DNA from: Aedes albopictus
Lineage: Eukaryota; Arthropoda; Insecta; Diptera; Culicidae
Reading direction: 5' to 3'
DNA length: 64,000 nt
Assembly (NCBI RefSeq): GCF_035046485.1
Contig: NC_085138.1
Coordinates: forward strand, 325,868,129-325,932,128
Positions 55,001 to 64,000 of this stretch are shown piece after piece (within the stretch, counting starts at the first letter, position 1; every line of letters begins with the position of its first letter). The position numbers and the translations under genes were made by a program. Below the pieces are notes generated by a model that worked only from the letters and a program-made list of their open reading frames with translations, did no database searches and had not been told where the DNA came from.

Positions 55001-58000
55001 GATTCTGGAGCAGGGCGGCACATGTGTACATCCGAGCGGGCACTGATCGACAAGAGAGATGTCACGGAGAGTATATTCGTAGCGAATGCCACCGAAGTTC
55101 CTGTTCCGGCCGTCGGCAGGGTCAAACTGGATGCCGATGTTGAAGGTATGTGTAGCACACTAGATATCGCTGATGTTCTGTTTGTTCCAGACCTGGCGGT
55201 CAACTTGCTTTCGGTAAGCCGTATTTGCAACAAAGGATATCGTGTGAGTTTTTCGAAGGACTCTTGCGAGGTTAGCAGCGAATCCACCGGTGAAATCATC
55301 GCAACCGGTACCGAGGAGGACGGTTTGTACAAGCTTAAGCAGTATGACCGACCTAAAGCGTGCGTTGCGAAATCCGGCGATAATCTAGAACTGTGGCACA
55401 GACGATACGGGCATCTCAACTTGGACAGCGTGAAGCGTTTGCCGTCAATGGTTACTGGAATCGACGTCCGTGGGAACGATATTCCAGCCTGCGCCCGGTG
55501 TGCTGAAGGTAAGCACCACAAACTTCCGTTCAAGTCAATGGGCAACCGATCGAGTGAACTACTGGACCTGGTTCATTCGGATTTATGCGGACCGATGGAG
55601 AAGCCATCGATAGGAGGAAGCAAATATTTCGTCACGTTTATAGACGATGCCAGCCGTATGACGCACGTCTATTTTCTGAAGTCCAAAGGAGAAGCTTTTG
55701 ACGCATTCGTTGAGTTCAAAGCGTACGTCGAGAAACAGACTGGTAGGTCCATCAAGCGCTTCCGGACCGACAACGGAACCGAATATGTTGGTAACAAGTT
55801 CCAGCAGTTTCTGAAGACAAGTGGCATCCGCCACGAGACATCAGTAGCCTATAATCCGCAGCAAAACGGGCTCGCGGAGCGGATGAATCGGACGATCGAA
55901 GAACGAGCCAGATGTTTGCTGTTCGATTCTGGTCTGGACAAACGATTTTGGGCTGAAGCGACGTCGACGGCGGTGTATTTGATCAACCGATCACCGACGA
56001 AGGGGAAGCAAGTTACACCGATTGAAGAATTCACCGGAAGGAAGCCAGATGTTGCAAACCTGCGTGTGTTTGGGTCGAGTGCAATGGCGTATGTCCCAAA
56101 AGTGAATCGGAAGAAATGGGATCCGAAATCCAGGTCGTGTGTTCTTGTTGGCTACGCCGACTGCTCCAAAGGCTACAGAGTGTACGACCCAGCGACCAAG
56201 CAAGTGTTCGTCAGTCGTGATGTGGTTATCCTGAGTGAAGATCTGAAGCGTGAACATGTCGAGATGAATGAAGATGTGGATCCGACAACAGTGCCATTTC
56301 CGGTGGCCGCCTTCGAAGACAACGAAGAAGACTGTGATCCAGTCGTAGTGCAGCAATCCACTGCGCTCCCTCCGCAATTAACTCGGAACGTTTCACAACC
56401 TACCACGAGGCGCAGTGAGAGGGAGCGCAAGGTACCAGGCAAGTATTCTGACTTTAAGGTGACGTACAGTATCCTTCCTCAGAATCTTGCACTTTCACAG
56501 AATCGTCCAGACCTAGCGAGGTCGTCCATCATTGCGCTCCCGTCACACGAAAAGGAAGAAGATGTTGGACCGCAACACGATTCTGGGCACAGTGACTGGG
56601 AGCGCCCAGTCCAAGGCAAGTGGAGTAATAATTCGATCTGCAGCGGTATGCTTCCGTCGTCATCTATTCCACAGATTTCCGGGGAGCCAGAGACATTCCA
56701 ACAGGCGTTGGAACGGCCAGATCGTGACTGCTGGATCGAAGCGATGAAGTCCGAGCATCGATCGTTGTGCGATAACGATACGTGGTCCTTGGTCGATCTA
56801 CCAGCAGGTCGGAAAGCACTCAAGAGCAAGTGGGTGTTCAAGCTGAAGACGAATGCCGACACTTCCACCCGGCGGCATAAGGCTCGACTCGTGATAAAGG
56901 GATATTCACAAGTCAAAGGCGTGGACTACGATGCGACTTACTCTCCCGTGGTACGGTATGCGACCGTGCGGTACCTCTTGGCGATGGCAGCCAAGCACAA
57001 TCTTCAGGTGCACCAAATGGATGCGGTGACTGCTTTCCTGCAGGGCGAGCTGCACGGAGAGGAGATTTATATGGAGCAGCCGGAAGGATTTCGGGACGAA
57101 CGAGCTCCGACGAAGGTATGCCGTCTCAAGAAGGCACTTTATGGCTTGAAGCAGGCCAGCCGCGTCTGGAACCAGAAGCTGGATGAAAAGCTCAAGGCGA
57201 TTGGATTCCAGAGATCGATGTACGACTCGTGCGTATATTATCGTTTCGAGGATGGGAAGGTTATCATCATATCCGTTTACGTTGATGACTTCCTACTATT
57301 TTCCAACAATCAAGCGCTAGTGGACCAGGTGAAGCAGCAGTTATGTTCCGAATTCCAAATGAAGGACATGGGGCAGGTCAAGCAGATTCTGGGACTGCGG
57401 GTCACACGATCCGATGGCATGGTAGCCATAGACCAGGAGCATTATATTGATGAGCTTTTGAAGCGATTCCGGATGGAGGAGTCAAACCCAGTATCGACAC
57501 CCCTGGACGTCAATCAGAAGCTGACCAAAGCGATGAAGCCGGAGTCTGTGGAAGAAAAGGAAAGGATGAAAAGTATTCCGTTCAAAGAGCTGGTTGGTGG
57601 TTTGCAATTCGTTGCACAATGCTCTCGGCCTGATATCAGCTACGCGGTAAGTGTTGTCAGCAGCTTCAGTAACGATCCGGGATCAGCACACTGGACGGCA
57701 GCGAAGCGTATTCTACGATATCTGAAGGGGACGAAAAACCACAAGCTAGTGTACCGGGCTGATTCGGAGCAGGATTTCCAAGGCTACAGTGATGCAGATT
57801 GGGCAAACGACGTTGAAACTCGGCGTTCAGTTTCCGGCTACGTGTTTATGCAGAGCGGCGGTGCGGTTTCATGGAGCTCGAAAAGGCAATCCACGGTAGC
57901 ACTGTCTACTACCGAAGCCGAATATATGGCACTTTCATCTGCTACCCAGGAAGCGGCTTGGTGGAGAGGATTCCGTCAAGAGCTTCATGGCGCCGAAATG

Positions 58001-59689
58001 TCAGTACCGATCAACTGCGACAACAAGAGCGCCATCAGCCTGGCGGAGAAAGATGTGGGCTACTCTTCAAGAAGCAAGCACATAGACATAAGACACCATT
58101 ATGTACGAGAACAATTAGCATCTAGGGCAATTTGTTTAAACCATGTATCATCGATCCTTCAGGCAGCCGACATTTTTACTAAACCTGTACCAAATTCAAA
58201 GCTGTTTGAAGAGAGAAAAATGTTAGGAATTACCGCTTAAGGGGGGATGTTAGATCATAGTAAGCGTTGAATTATGTATGAATAAAACATCATTAGTTAC
58301 TTGCACTCTAACTTGACTAGACGTCTCTATCAGCTACAGTATTATCGCCCGTGCAGCGCTCTTCTCAAAAATCGCTCTGCAGTCTTCGTCGAATCAATAT
58401 TGAACTTTTAACCGTTCTACGTACCCGGTGGTGCTGTCGATTGCGTGGTTGATGGGGGACGTCCATAAATTACGTCACTCTTTAAGGGGGGAGGGGGGGT
58501 TCAGCAAAGTGTGACGACCCATACAAAACTTTCAGAGGTTCCATACAAAAATTGTGACATAGGAGGGAGGGGGGGTCGAAACTGACCAATTTTTGCGTGA
58601 CGTAATTTATGGACGTTCCCATGGCTGATTTTACTGTACTCCAGCAGTAGTCCTCTAGAGAGGCCTCATTGAAATCGCCCTCGTCTGCCAACGCTGCCTC
58701 AAGGTTCTGTGCGTATGCTGAAGCCACATGCGTCAGTCGGTCTTAGTTGTATTGCCGGTACTGGACATTGTTAATGAATGTTTTGGACGCAGTTTAATCA
58801 TCACCATCTAGTAGTGGTCAGAGTAATTGTAGCACGAAGCGGTGTAGCACCACCGCAAAATCGAAAACGACATAAATTTTGCCTCCCATCCTACCTGAGC
58901 GTTTAGGTATCCTAGGATGATCTTGACGTCGTGTTCCGGAGTGTTGGCTGTACACGTTGATTATGCTGAAGTTGAAGAATCGGTGGGTTTGATTGCCTCT
59001 ATTGATAGGCGCCAACTTATGGGTGGCAAACATGGTTTTGCCCCCCCAATTTGACCAAATTGGCGCGTCTGCCTCTATTCGTTTCCACCACGGACAACCC
59101 CTGCAGCGCTACAAGTTTAAAATGAATATCCTACTTTTGCACTTGTTTTGTGTGACGCAATTTATAGACGTTTTGTTACTCAACATGACTAGTATGTTAT
59201 TAATATAATTTGCCACTCGACTTCTACCTTTCCAGGGTCGATGATATGTGCTTGGCAGATAAGAATGAGCTCAAACCCAAATCCCTCTACAATTGGCTCA
59301 CCCGCGTGATGTATAACCGTCGGTGCGACTTCAAACCACTCTATCTGGACATCGTCGTTGGAGGAATGCAGGACGGCGAGCCCTTCCTAGGTCACGTGAA
59401 TCTGCGTGGTCGCGCCTACACCAGCAACGTCGTCGCGACCGGCTATGGTACCCATCTGGCCCTGCCACTGCTCCGTGAGTACTCGGAAAATCCAACTGCC
59501 TACGCCGGATTGGACAAGCAGAAGGCCTCCGAATTGACCAGAAGCGTAATGGAAGTGCTGTGGTATCGCGATTGCCGAAGCGATCCCAAATATTCGCAAG
59601 CCGTCTGCACGACCGATGGCGTCCAAGTGGATGCGAACTGCTTCGTCAAGCAGAACTGGAATCTGGCCACGATGATAAAGGGATATTAG
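49070..59689 (+). CDS. Prosbeta7: Proteasome subunit beta type-4 (beta-7)
   Basis: This is a non-catalytic beta subunit of the 20S proteasome core (PSMB4 in vertebrates). Three exons join in frame: 49070-49221, 49370-49576 and 59236-59689, with donors GTAAGT and GTAAGT and acceptors TTCCGCAG and CTTTCCAG. The protein is 270 aa. A Gly/Pro-rich propeptide ends before Thr47 (GTQRSYTP), followed by the beta fold TTGTSVIGLKF, GVVIAADKLVSYGSLARF and GGDFADFQY. The third exon encodes YNWLTRVMYNRR, GHVNLRGRAYTS, ATGYGTHLALPLLRE and a C-terminus ending NWNLATMIKGY. All match PSMB4. The second intron is 9.66 kb and filled with transposons. A poly(A) signal lies at 59748. The reading frame is intact. 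Confidence 0.96.
50590..51130 (-). pseudogene. RTE-like element, C-terminal RT segment
   Basis: Minus-strand blocks EVEKEFVYLESLLTADNN, YLYGHET, RRVLRTIFGGASEN and GHVARMPDNPAK match the C-terminal third of the RTE-like family, with stops and frameshifts. The upstream RT segment lies at 52640-53540 beyond the foldback element. Confidence 0.75.
51240..52640. mobile_element. Foldback element with ~350-bp inverted repeats
   Basis: Sequence from about 51313 to 51660 (CCTCGCTCCAGTCGAC through TTATCAGCAGCACTGCTG) recurs inverted at about 52245-52600. The ~600-bp centre has no recognisable protein. It is inserted in the RTE-like element and coincides with loss of part of its RT core. Confidence 0.85.
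52640..53933 (-). pseudogene. RTE-like element, RT core and upstream linker
   Basis: The minus strand encodes SRRGLRQGDGI near 52720, then YQAGFIDGWSTTDRIFAIRQVL and LFIDINSAY (52865-53098), closely matching 21500-21700. Upstream, 53100-53540 and 53760-53933 carry the degraded linker typical of the family. The SINE and the Copia element interrupt it. Confidence 0.7.
53573..53744 (+). mobile_element. tRNA-derived SINE, copy 2, with target duplication
   Basis: GAGCGGACCTAGTGTGG starts it, GGGATCGAATCCC is the B box, and the tail is a run of A. AAAATACATG flanks both ends (53563-53572 and 53745-53754). It is the same family as 11482-11680. Confidence 0.9.
53934..54018 (+). mobile_element. Copia 5' LTR, 85 bp
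   Basis: Runs TGTTAGATCATAG to GACGTCTCTATCA, identical to the 3' LTR. The sequence after it, GGTTATGAGCCCGG, resembles the initiator-tRNA-Met primer site of Copia elements. Confidence 0.95.
54113..58240 (+). CDS. Copia Gag-Pol polyprotein
   Basis: A single 1375-aa frame from the first good ATG encodes the whole retrotransposon machinery in Copia order. Gag ends in a zinc knuckle (CFKCEKLGHYASEC, residues 249-262). An aspartic protease follows (ILDSGAG, Asp 297). The GAG pre-integrase zinc motif begins LWHRRYGHLN. The integrase catalytic triad is Asp490, Asp553 and Glu589, with D-35-E spacing. RT has AVTAFLQGEL and YVDD at 1056-1059. RNase H begins near Asp1227 (GYSDADWA) and contains STTEAEYMAL. 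Integrase before RT defines the Copia (Ty1) superfamily. There is no stop or frameshift; the frame also stays open 19 codons upstream without an ATG. Expression as one polyprotein without a gag-pol frameshift is normal for this group. Confidence 0.96.
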   Translation: MPRTRRSGDIVEPTGNQAAGHGENVHQYAQMGSAARIPSSSISLPAVQKLKGRENYVTWTFAMRMVMIREGTWRAVDHPDDFQVDPDLSDRALATICLSIEPYNYSLVQRSKTAKEAWNSLKTAFQDCGRYRKISLLRKLTRLELEDCSSVEEYVDEIMSTSHKLEEIGFVLDDEWLSLILLMGLPKQYEPMIMGLDASGIKLTADMVKSKILQDVSMDTDCKSSGTVGALATRSKKVLRKKDKSNVKCFKCEKLGHYASECQAKPKSKPEKGFHGKQTALLASKNSKLEEEDWILDSGAGRHMCTSERALIDKRDVTESIFVANATEVPVPAVGRVKLDADVEGMCSTLDIADVLFVPDLAVNLLSVSRICNKGYRVSFSKDSCEVSSESTGEIIATGTEEDGLYKLKQYDRPKACVAKSGDNLELWHRRYGHLNLDSVKRLPSMVTGIDVRGNDIPACARCAEGKHHKLPFKSMGNRSSELLDLVHSDLCGPMEKPSIGGSKYFVTFIDDASRMTHVYFLKSKGEAFDAFVEFKAYVEKQTGRSIKRFRTDNGTEYVGNKFQQFLKTSGIRHETSVAYNPQQNGLAERMNRTIEERARCLLFDSGLDKRFWAEATSTAVYLINRSPTKGKQVTPIEEFTGRKPDVANLRVFGSSAMAYVPKVNRKKWDPKSRSCVLVGYADCSKGYRVYDPATKQVFVSRDVVILSEDLKREHVEMNEDVDPTTVPFPVAAFEDNEEDCDPVVVQQSTALPPQLTRNVSQPTTRRSERERKVPGKYSDFKVTYSILPQNLALSQNRPDLARSSIIALPSHEKEEDVGPQHDSGHSDWERPVQGKWSNNSICSGMLPSSSIPQISGEPETFQQALERPDRDCWIEAMKSEHRSLCDNDTWSLVDLPAGRKALKSKWVFKLKTNADTSTRRHKARLVIKGYSQVKGVDYDATYSPVVRYATVRYLLAMAAKHNLQVHQMDAVTAFLQGELHGEEIYMEQPEGFRDERAPTKVCRLKKALYGLKQASRVWNQKLDEKLKAIGFQRSMYDSCVYYRFEDGKVIIISVYVDDFLLFSNNQALVDQVKQQLCSEFQMKDMGQVKQILGLRVTRSDGMVAIDQEHYIDELLKRFRMEESNPVSTPLDVNQKLTKAMKPESVEEKERMKSIPFKELVGGLQFVAQCSRPDISYAVSVVSSFSNDPGSAHWTAAKRILRYLKGTKNHKLVYRADSEQDFQGYSDADWANDVETRRSVSGYVFMQSGGAVSWSSKRQSTVALSTTEAEYMALSSATQEAAWWRGFRQELHGAEMSVPINCDNKSAISLAEKDVGYSSRSKHIDIRHHYVREQLASRAICLNHVSSILQAADIFTKPVPNSKLFEERKMLGITA
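58248..58332 (+). mobile_element. Copia 3' LTR, 85 bp
   Basis: Identical to the 5' LTR at 53934-54018; preceded by the polypurine tract. Confidence 0.95.
58338..59040 (-). pseudogene. RTE-like element, endonuclease and linker segment
   Basis: Minus-strand frames encode RFFNFSIINVYSQHSG (58880-59000, endonuclease) and YAQNLEAALADEGDFNEASLE (58620-58720, linker). Order and orientation agree with the RT pieces at 52.6-53.9 and 50.6-51.1 kb, so this is one old element. The MITE at 58455-58620 lies within it. Confidence 0.7.
58455..58620. mobile_element. MITE with GGGACGTCCATAAATTACG ends
   Basis: The left end GGGGACGTCCATAAATTACG and right end CGTAATTTATGGACGTTCCC are inverted copies; G-runs lie inside. 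A stray end of the same family (GTGACGCAATTTATAGACG) is at about 59150. Confidence 0.85.
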
Positions 59690-59747
59690 ACGCACACGAG
59701 GGGTTTAGTGCGAAATTGATACAGCTATTGATTTAATTATCTTTTCA

Positions 59748-59753
59748 AATAAA
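59748..59753 (+). terminator. Prosbeta7 poly(A) signal
   Basis: AATAAA lies 58 bp after the stop codon. Confidence 0.8.
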
Positions 59754-59825
59754 ACATCCCATAACAATCGGTTTATCGTCGGATACGAAAATGTAAACCA
59801 TGTTTTACTTACAGAAAGAAACCTT

Positions 59826-59831
59826 TTTATT
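59826..59831 (-). terminator. TMEM14C-like poly(A) signal
   Basis: AATAAA on the minus strand, about 230 bp after the stop codon and facing the Prosbeta7 signal. Confidence 0.65.
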
Positions 59832-60059
59832 ACTATTCAAAATATGATTATAAAATATAGCATCTCAAATTTGTTCTGTTCGGAGGTCCGATGATTGATA
59901 CCGACGAAGTTATAGGTATATAGGTAGCTTGTTATGCGAACCAATCCATATGTTACTGTTACACATTAGTCTTACTGTTGTCACATTATCCTAAAATTAT
60001 CCCAAACACATAGTTTGCGTAGATTCCTGATGAGATGTCAATTATACGGGCATGTTGGC

Positions 60060-60516
60060 TCACTGCATCATGGTGACGGTTTCGTCAGCCTTGGGAACAT
60101 TATCAGTAACCTCCGGTTTCGAAGCGAACGGCAAGTGGTCTCGATAGATTACGCATGTCCACACCAATACGGCCACGCTCAGCACTGTGATCATTCCCGG
60201 TGGCATAAAGTTTCCCGTTCGCATCCAGCGGAATCCCATGAGGCCACCCAGCAGCACCAGGAAGATTATTTGAATCAATGGGATTGGTTCCTGGATGGAG
60301 TTGAAATACGCCCCCACTCCCAGTAGGATGCCGAACGATACGCCTGCTATCAGTGAGGGAAGGGATCCTGCAATGAAATGTTAGTGGTATCGTGTTGGTC
60401 AAAATCATTTGTACAGAAATTTAATGCATTTAATGCTTCATACCTGCTTTTACATAGCCGAAAATCCCACCAGCTGCTACGAGCAGAGCGAATATTATTC
60501 CAACCACATCAATCAT
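60060..60516 (-). CDS. TMEM14C-like transmembrane protein
   Basis: The TMEM14 family are small membrane proteins; vertebrate TMEM14C is mitochondrial and supports protoporphyrin import for haem synthesis. Two exons: 60444-60516 and 60060-60367 (minus strand). The donor is AAAGCAG|GTATGAAG and the acceptor TTCATTGCAG. The joined protein is 126 aa with about four hydrophobic segments. Family marks are AAGGIFGYVKAGS at residues 14-26, then SLIAGVSFGILLGVGAY and MGFRWMRTGNFMPPGMI. The C-terminus has a polar, acidic tail (about 30 residues) beyond the usual ~110-aa length. It is convergent with Prosbeta7. Specific orthology to TMEM14C rather than TMEM14A is likely but not proven. Confidence 0.88.
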
Positions 60517-60616
60517 AGTGCTCTAGGTTTATCGCTGCGATTACTGCAATTAATACTAGGTAATAGGGCCCAGAAGATGAGAGGCTTAATGTTATCTTTT
60601 CAGATTTGAATTACAT

Positions 60617-61300
60617 TCGCGTCCTATATTGCAATAGATCGTTGAGACTGTACGCGGCCCACATAAACACATCGATTGTTTTTGTGATGTTGGAATAGCA
60701 AATAGGTGCTTTTCACTAAATACGCTAGATTAGAAATGTCAGTGTGTACTAAAGTGAATGTCGTTTCGATTTCGCCCTGTCGGCACTGACCACAATTCGA
60801 CTCTTATCGTCCGAATCCACCTACGTGTTCGCCCGTTTGACACGGAAAAAATCAGTGACAAATTTTGAAAACGACGATTTACATTTACAGAAGGTTTATA
60901 ATCCAGTTCACTTCGTTCTTCAAAATTTCACAATGCTTTTTTCTGTTAGACTTGTAAACAAAAATGACAGTGGTTGTATTTCAGCTGATCATTATTTTTG
61001 ATTCTACAAAATCAAATTATTCAAACAACAATAATATGCATTTGAAATTAAACTCTAGATGCATTTTTTTGGTCTACTCAAAAGTTTGTAGTTTTTAAAA
61101 AAATATGCAGCATTAAAGTAAACAAACAGGTGAATTGATTCAATATACAATAACAGAATTGATTCTAATTATTAGGTTTTTTAGTTCTACTTGGCAAAAT
61201 TATTCTGCGTGTACCCTGCTACAACAAACCATCAGGTAGATCATTCCCTTCCGGTATGACTCCGCAGCCATAGGTAATCCTTGCGCTGATGGTGGGTACA
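60617..61300. other. Non-coding, no gene seen
   Basis: AT-rich DNA upstream of the TMEM14C-like gene; it may include the promoter, but no element is clear. Confidence 0.45.
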
Positions 61301-61301
61301 C

Positions 61302-61327
61302 AATCATCATCATCATCATCATCATCA
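61302..61327. repeat. (ATC)n microsatellite
   Basis: About eight ATC units directly precede the third dispersed ~350-bp repeat. Confidence 0.9.
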
Positions 61328-61631
61328 AGAGCACCTTTTCTGAGCCACCCTGATTTTTTTTTCAGATTTTTAGAACTTTATTTTGGTACCTAAAATCAAT
61401 TTCAAAGAGATTTTTTGAAATCACCTTTTGACAGCTGTGTACTGTTTGACAGCTCCACCCAGTACAAAAAGCGACAAGGGGTGATTCGACAAATCACTCC
61501 CATACAAACTTCAAATTGATTTTTAAATAGGTTCCCGGGCACCAAAATTCATGAAAATTTGGATTTCGGCTCAGTTTGACATGCAGATTCAGAATATGGA
61601 ATTAGCTCAACACCGCTAAAGAAGCCAATTG
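61328..61631. mobile_element. Dispersed ~350-bp repeat, copy 3 (5' truncated)
   Basis: It begins at AGAGCACC rather than the full left end and ends AAAGAAGCCAATTG. It is otherwise close to copies 1 and 2. Confidence 0.75.
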
Positions 61632-63179
61632 ATTTCTAGTTTAAACTGAACTGTTGGATTGTTTTATAATACAAATATTTTCATTTGACGAAATTTTTGA
61701 CAGAACAAACTAAGATTTGGTAGTTTCAACATAAAATAACAGATTGTTTTAAACGACTGCACTTTTGTGACTAACAAAGTCGGAATGTGATTGTGTTGGT
61801 GACGGCAGCTCCTGCAGCAGCTCGGAAATCTATTTTTAGACACTCGACAAGCGGATGGAAAGGAGAAGGGTTAAAAAAGGCAAAAAGGCGAAACCGACCA
61901 ACTTTTTGTGGATGCTGTGTTGAGTACCTGCGCGTTATCCATCACGGCCAAAACTGCACTTGGAAGTTGGGGTGATGGATGTGCTACACTTTCCTCGTGG
62001 TGGCGATGTTGGGGTAAGAATTTTGAAGATGTGTGAGTGTTTCCGGGCCATATTTGTGGTCCCCATTTTGTAGAAACAAATGAAGTTTTTAACGTTATAT
62101 GAAATGATGGGAGTTCGTTGTTTTGCGTTGCGTTGCGTAGTAACGGAGTAATTCGTAGATTGAACACTGAAAGTTGTCATGTTATATCAGGCGAAACATG
62201 TCTAAAGGTCCAATCTGCAGAAGAGAGGCTCTCTTTGGTTTCCCTCTCTTCCGTTAATAACTCAGCTGTTTATTTGAATTATGATTGTCTCCTTGCATTG
62301 AACGATGGTCAAAACAATCGTCTTTTAATTTGTACTGCAAAAACAGTTAAAAAGTGTACCATTATATTTCAATAACTGAAAGAGAAAGTGAACAAAGAGA
62401 GCCTCTCAAATGCAGATAGGACCTATTGAAATGTTTGGCCTGATATCTTTAATACTTTTATTCCGATTCAGGTTCCGATTGCTTATGGAATGCTATTTTG
62501 GAAGGAACAGCTATCCAATCAGAGGTTGAAGTAAGAAAGACATGAGAACTTTCATTGCCGGCCACGCCCATCTTCTCCGTTACGAGGATAGGAAAGGATG
62601 TGATGATATGACACCTACTTTACGAAAGGTCAGCGACTCACCGACGCCCCCATAAGTGTCAAGGAGTTGGATATTTGGAATGGGTTGATTTGGGATTCAC
62701 TATAAGCGAGTGAAGAGGCAATATTGAGATTATGTAAGTATAGTTGAGTAGACCATGTAGATGTGTTGGTGTGAGTGTTTTAGTATATGCAAACACCAAC
62801 GTTGGGAGTGACGTAGCTAAAAGATTTTGTCACTCCATGGGCCTTTCTGTTTTCGGGATGGGGCATAGGTATTTGCACTGTGTCCTGGCTAACAAGCCTA
62901 AGCTTAAGCGCCATTGATCGCTCTCTGAAACGATAAGAAACATGTTATGTGGATGGGAAGGGATAGTAGGAAAGGGATGATATCTATTTATCGAGAGGTC
63001 AGCGACTCACCGACGCCCTCGTAAATAGAAAAAAAGTTTGGATTTTGGTTTGGGAATGATCTGGAATTTAGTAGGATTAAATTATGCGATTGAATTATTA
63101 TAAAATTAATACTACACATACGTATCACATCGTGCACAAAAATAATCTTTTCAACATGTGCATAACCAACCAAGTAATA
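61632..63179. other. No gene seen; divergent paired repeat
   Basis: GGTCAGCGACTCACCGACGCC occurs at about 62628 and again at about 62998, in similar ~120-bp contexts with GGAAAGGAT-type flanks. This suggests two diverged copies of an unnamed repeat. No exon is supported. Confidence 0.45.
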
Positions 63180-63186
63180 TTATCAC

Positions 63187-63440
63187 CACAGACAAACAGA
63201 CGTACCACTTGGAACAAATTGCGATAAAAATCATCGTCACGAAAACACAATCGCCCAATGCTAATTAGGCTGTGTTACGCAAACCACTCAATAGGTGGCG
63301 GTAGTGAGCAAACGTCAAACAGGAACAAAAACGATGCGAGCGCCGTGACCGAGTGATTTGCAAACTACAAAATATTTGAACTAACCGTTAAAAAGAGTAA
63401 CGATGAGGAGCGATTAGAGTGAGACGTCTGTTTGTCTGTG
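63187..63440. mobile_element. MITE of the CACAGA family, copy F
   Basis: CACAGACAAACAGACGTACCAC and GAGACGTCTGTTTGTCTGTG are the ends; TTATCAC flanks both sides (63180-63186 and 63441-63447). 254 bp, non-coding. Confidence 0.9.
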
Positions 63441-63499
63441 TTATCACGTTTACCCGCCTGGAAGCTATGATTAAATAATAATGAAAACATTTTATGTTA

Positions 63500-63620
63500 A
63501 ACCCTTCAGCGCGCGCGCTGTTGTAAAAAGTACAACTCTACCAAAGAACCTCGCTTTTCGTATACAGCGCGAGCGCCGTGCAGTTTCGGTTGTTTGATGG
63601 CGCGCGTCCTGGAAGGTTAA
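63500..63620. mobile_element. Short MITE-like inverted repeat
   Basis: AACCCTTCAGCGCGCGC and (inverse) AACCTTCCAGGACGCGCGC form imperfect ends around a GC-rich centre. No clear target duplication. Confidence 0.5.
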
Positions 63621-64000
63621 ATATTGCCCGTTGTGAAGATTTATAGATTCCGACGCAAATAAATTATTAGGCTCATTTTCAGCGTAGGTGAATTATAAAT
63701 GTTTGTTAATAATGCAAAACTATCACCAAATGTGTACCTAACAACAAAGCGTTAAATATACACCAGGACGTGGTCTGATTTTATATCTGTGGGCCCACGC
63801 AACTAATTTTCGCGCAGGAGTCTAAACAGGTGGAATCTCCGCAATATTGTTGTCCAACCAATTATTTACTATTGGTTATCAAGCATTGCAACGATCGACA
63901 CGCCACCATCTCCCGAATGTTGGAGTCACCTTCCTGAATTGAATCGTCCTCACCATAATTTCATCCCATAACTCTAAAGATACCTACATCGCACGTCTCA

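Larger units (their letters stand above)
53934..58332 (+). mobile_element. Complete Copia-type LTR retrotransposon, 4399 bp
   Basis: Two identical 85-bp LTRs, one long polyprotein frame, a primer-site-like sequence after the 5' LTR and a polypurine tract (AAGGGGGGA) before the 3' LTR. GCTAC flanks both ends (53929-53933 and 58333-58337). Identical LTRs and an intact frame indicate a very recent insertion, potentially still active. It lies in the sense orientation of the Prosbeta7 intron. Confidence 0.96.
49577..59235 (+). other. 9.66-kb transposon-filled intron 2 of Prosbeta7
   Basis: The donor GT|GTAAGT and acceptor CTTTCCAG are normal. The interior is an old repeat patch (49.7-50.58 kb, degenerate GATTCCTTC-type motifs) and then an antisense RTE-like element broken by later insertions. 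Confidence 0.9.

Overview
The window looks like mosquito nuclear DNA, most likely Aedes. It has compact intron-containing housekeeping genes in a sea of mobile DNA: palindromic MITEs, tRNA-derived SINEs of the Feilai type, RTE-like and CR1/L2/Jockey-like non-LTR elements, Copia-type LTR elements and Helitron-like ends. The species assignment is inference; no marker gene decides it. There is one assembly gap at 27587-27609.

Only four host genes are supported: Rae1 (plus, 18957-20102), NDUFB3 (minus, 23970-24296), the proteasome beta-7/PSMB4 subunit (plus, three exons, 49070-59689) and a TMEM14C-like membrane protein (minus, 60060-60516). The last two are convergent, with poly(A) signals under 80 bp apart.

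Layout. 1-18 kb: non-coding repeat terrain with tandem duplications, MITEs (one hAT-like with a perfect 8-bp target duplication), a SINE, a 0.92-kb TGTTAC array, a (GAT)n tract and two GC-rich patches of unknown role. 18.3-24.9 kb: Rae1 and NDUFB3, with RTE-like remnants between them. 25-30 kb: a Helitron-like tandem dimer, an RTE-like reverse transcriptase fragment and an interrupted MITE. 30-48.2 kb: a non-LTR retrotransposon on the minus strand with an intact 930-codon endonuclease/RT ORF2. Its ORF1 is split by a 13.56-kb LTR-bounded insertion (34440-48003, target duplication ATCAC). That insertion has no gag/pol. It carries a 114-bp satellite with higher-order structure, a 32-bp satellite, a broken ABCE1-like fragment and several palindromes. 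49-59.7 kb: PSMB4, whose 9.66-kb second intron holds an antisense RTE-like element cut up by a foldback element, a SINE, a complete Copia element with identical LTRs, and a MITE. 60-64 kb: TMEM14C-like gene, then repeats.

The most notable signals are three. ORF1 and ORF2 of the non-LTR element lie in one frame, separated by a single UAG in the leaky CARYYA context. The LTR-bounded block has nearly identical LTRs but an apparently old, scrambled interior, as if mobilised as cargo. A nested series of insertions can be read in order from target duplications. The host genes do not form a functional unit; each is a stand-alone housekeeping gene.
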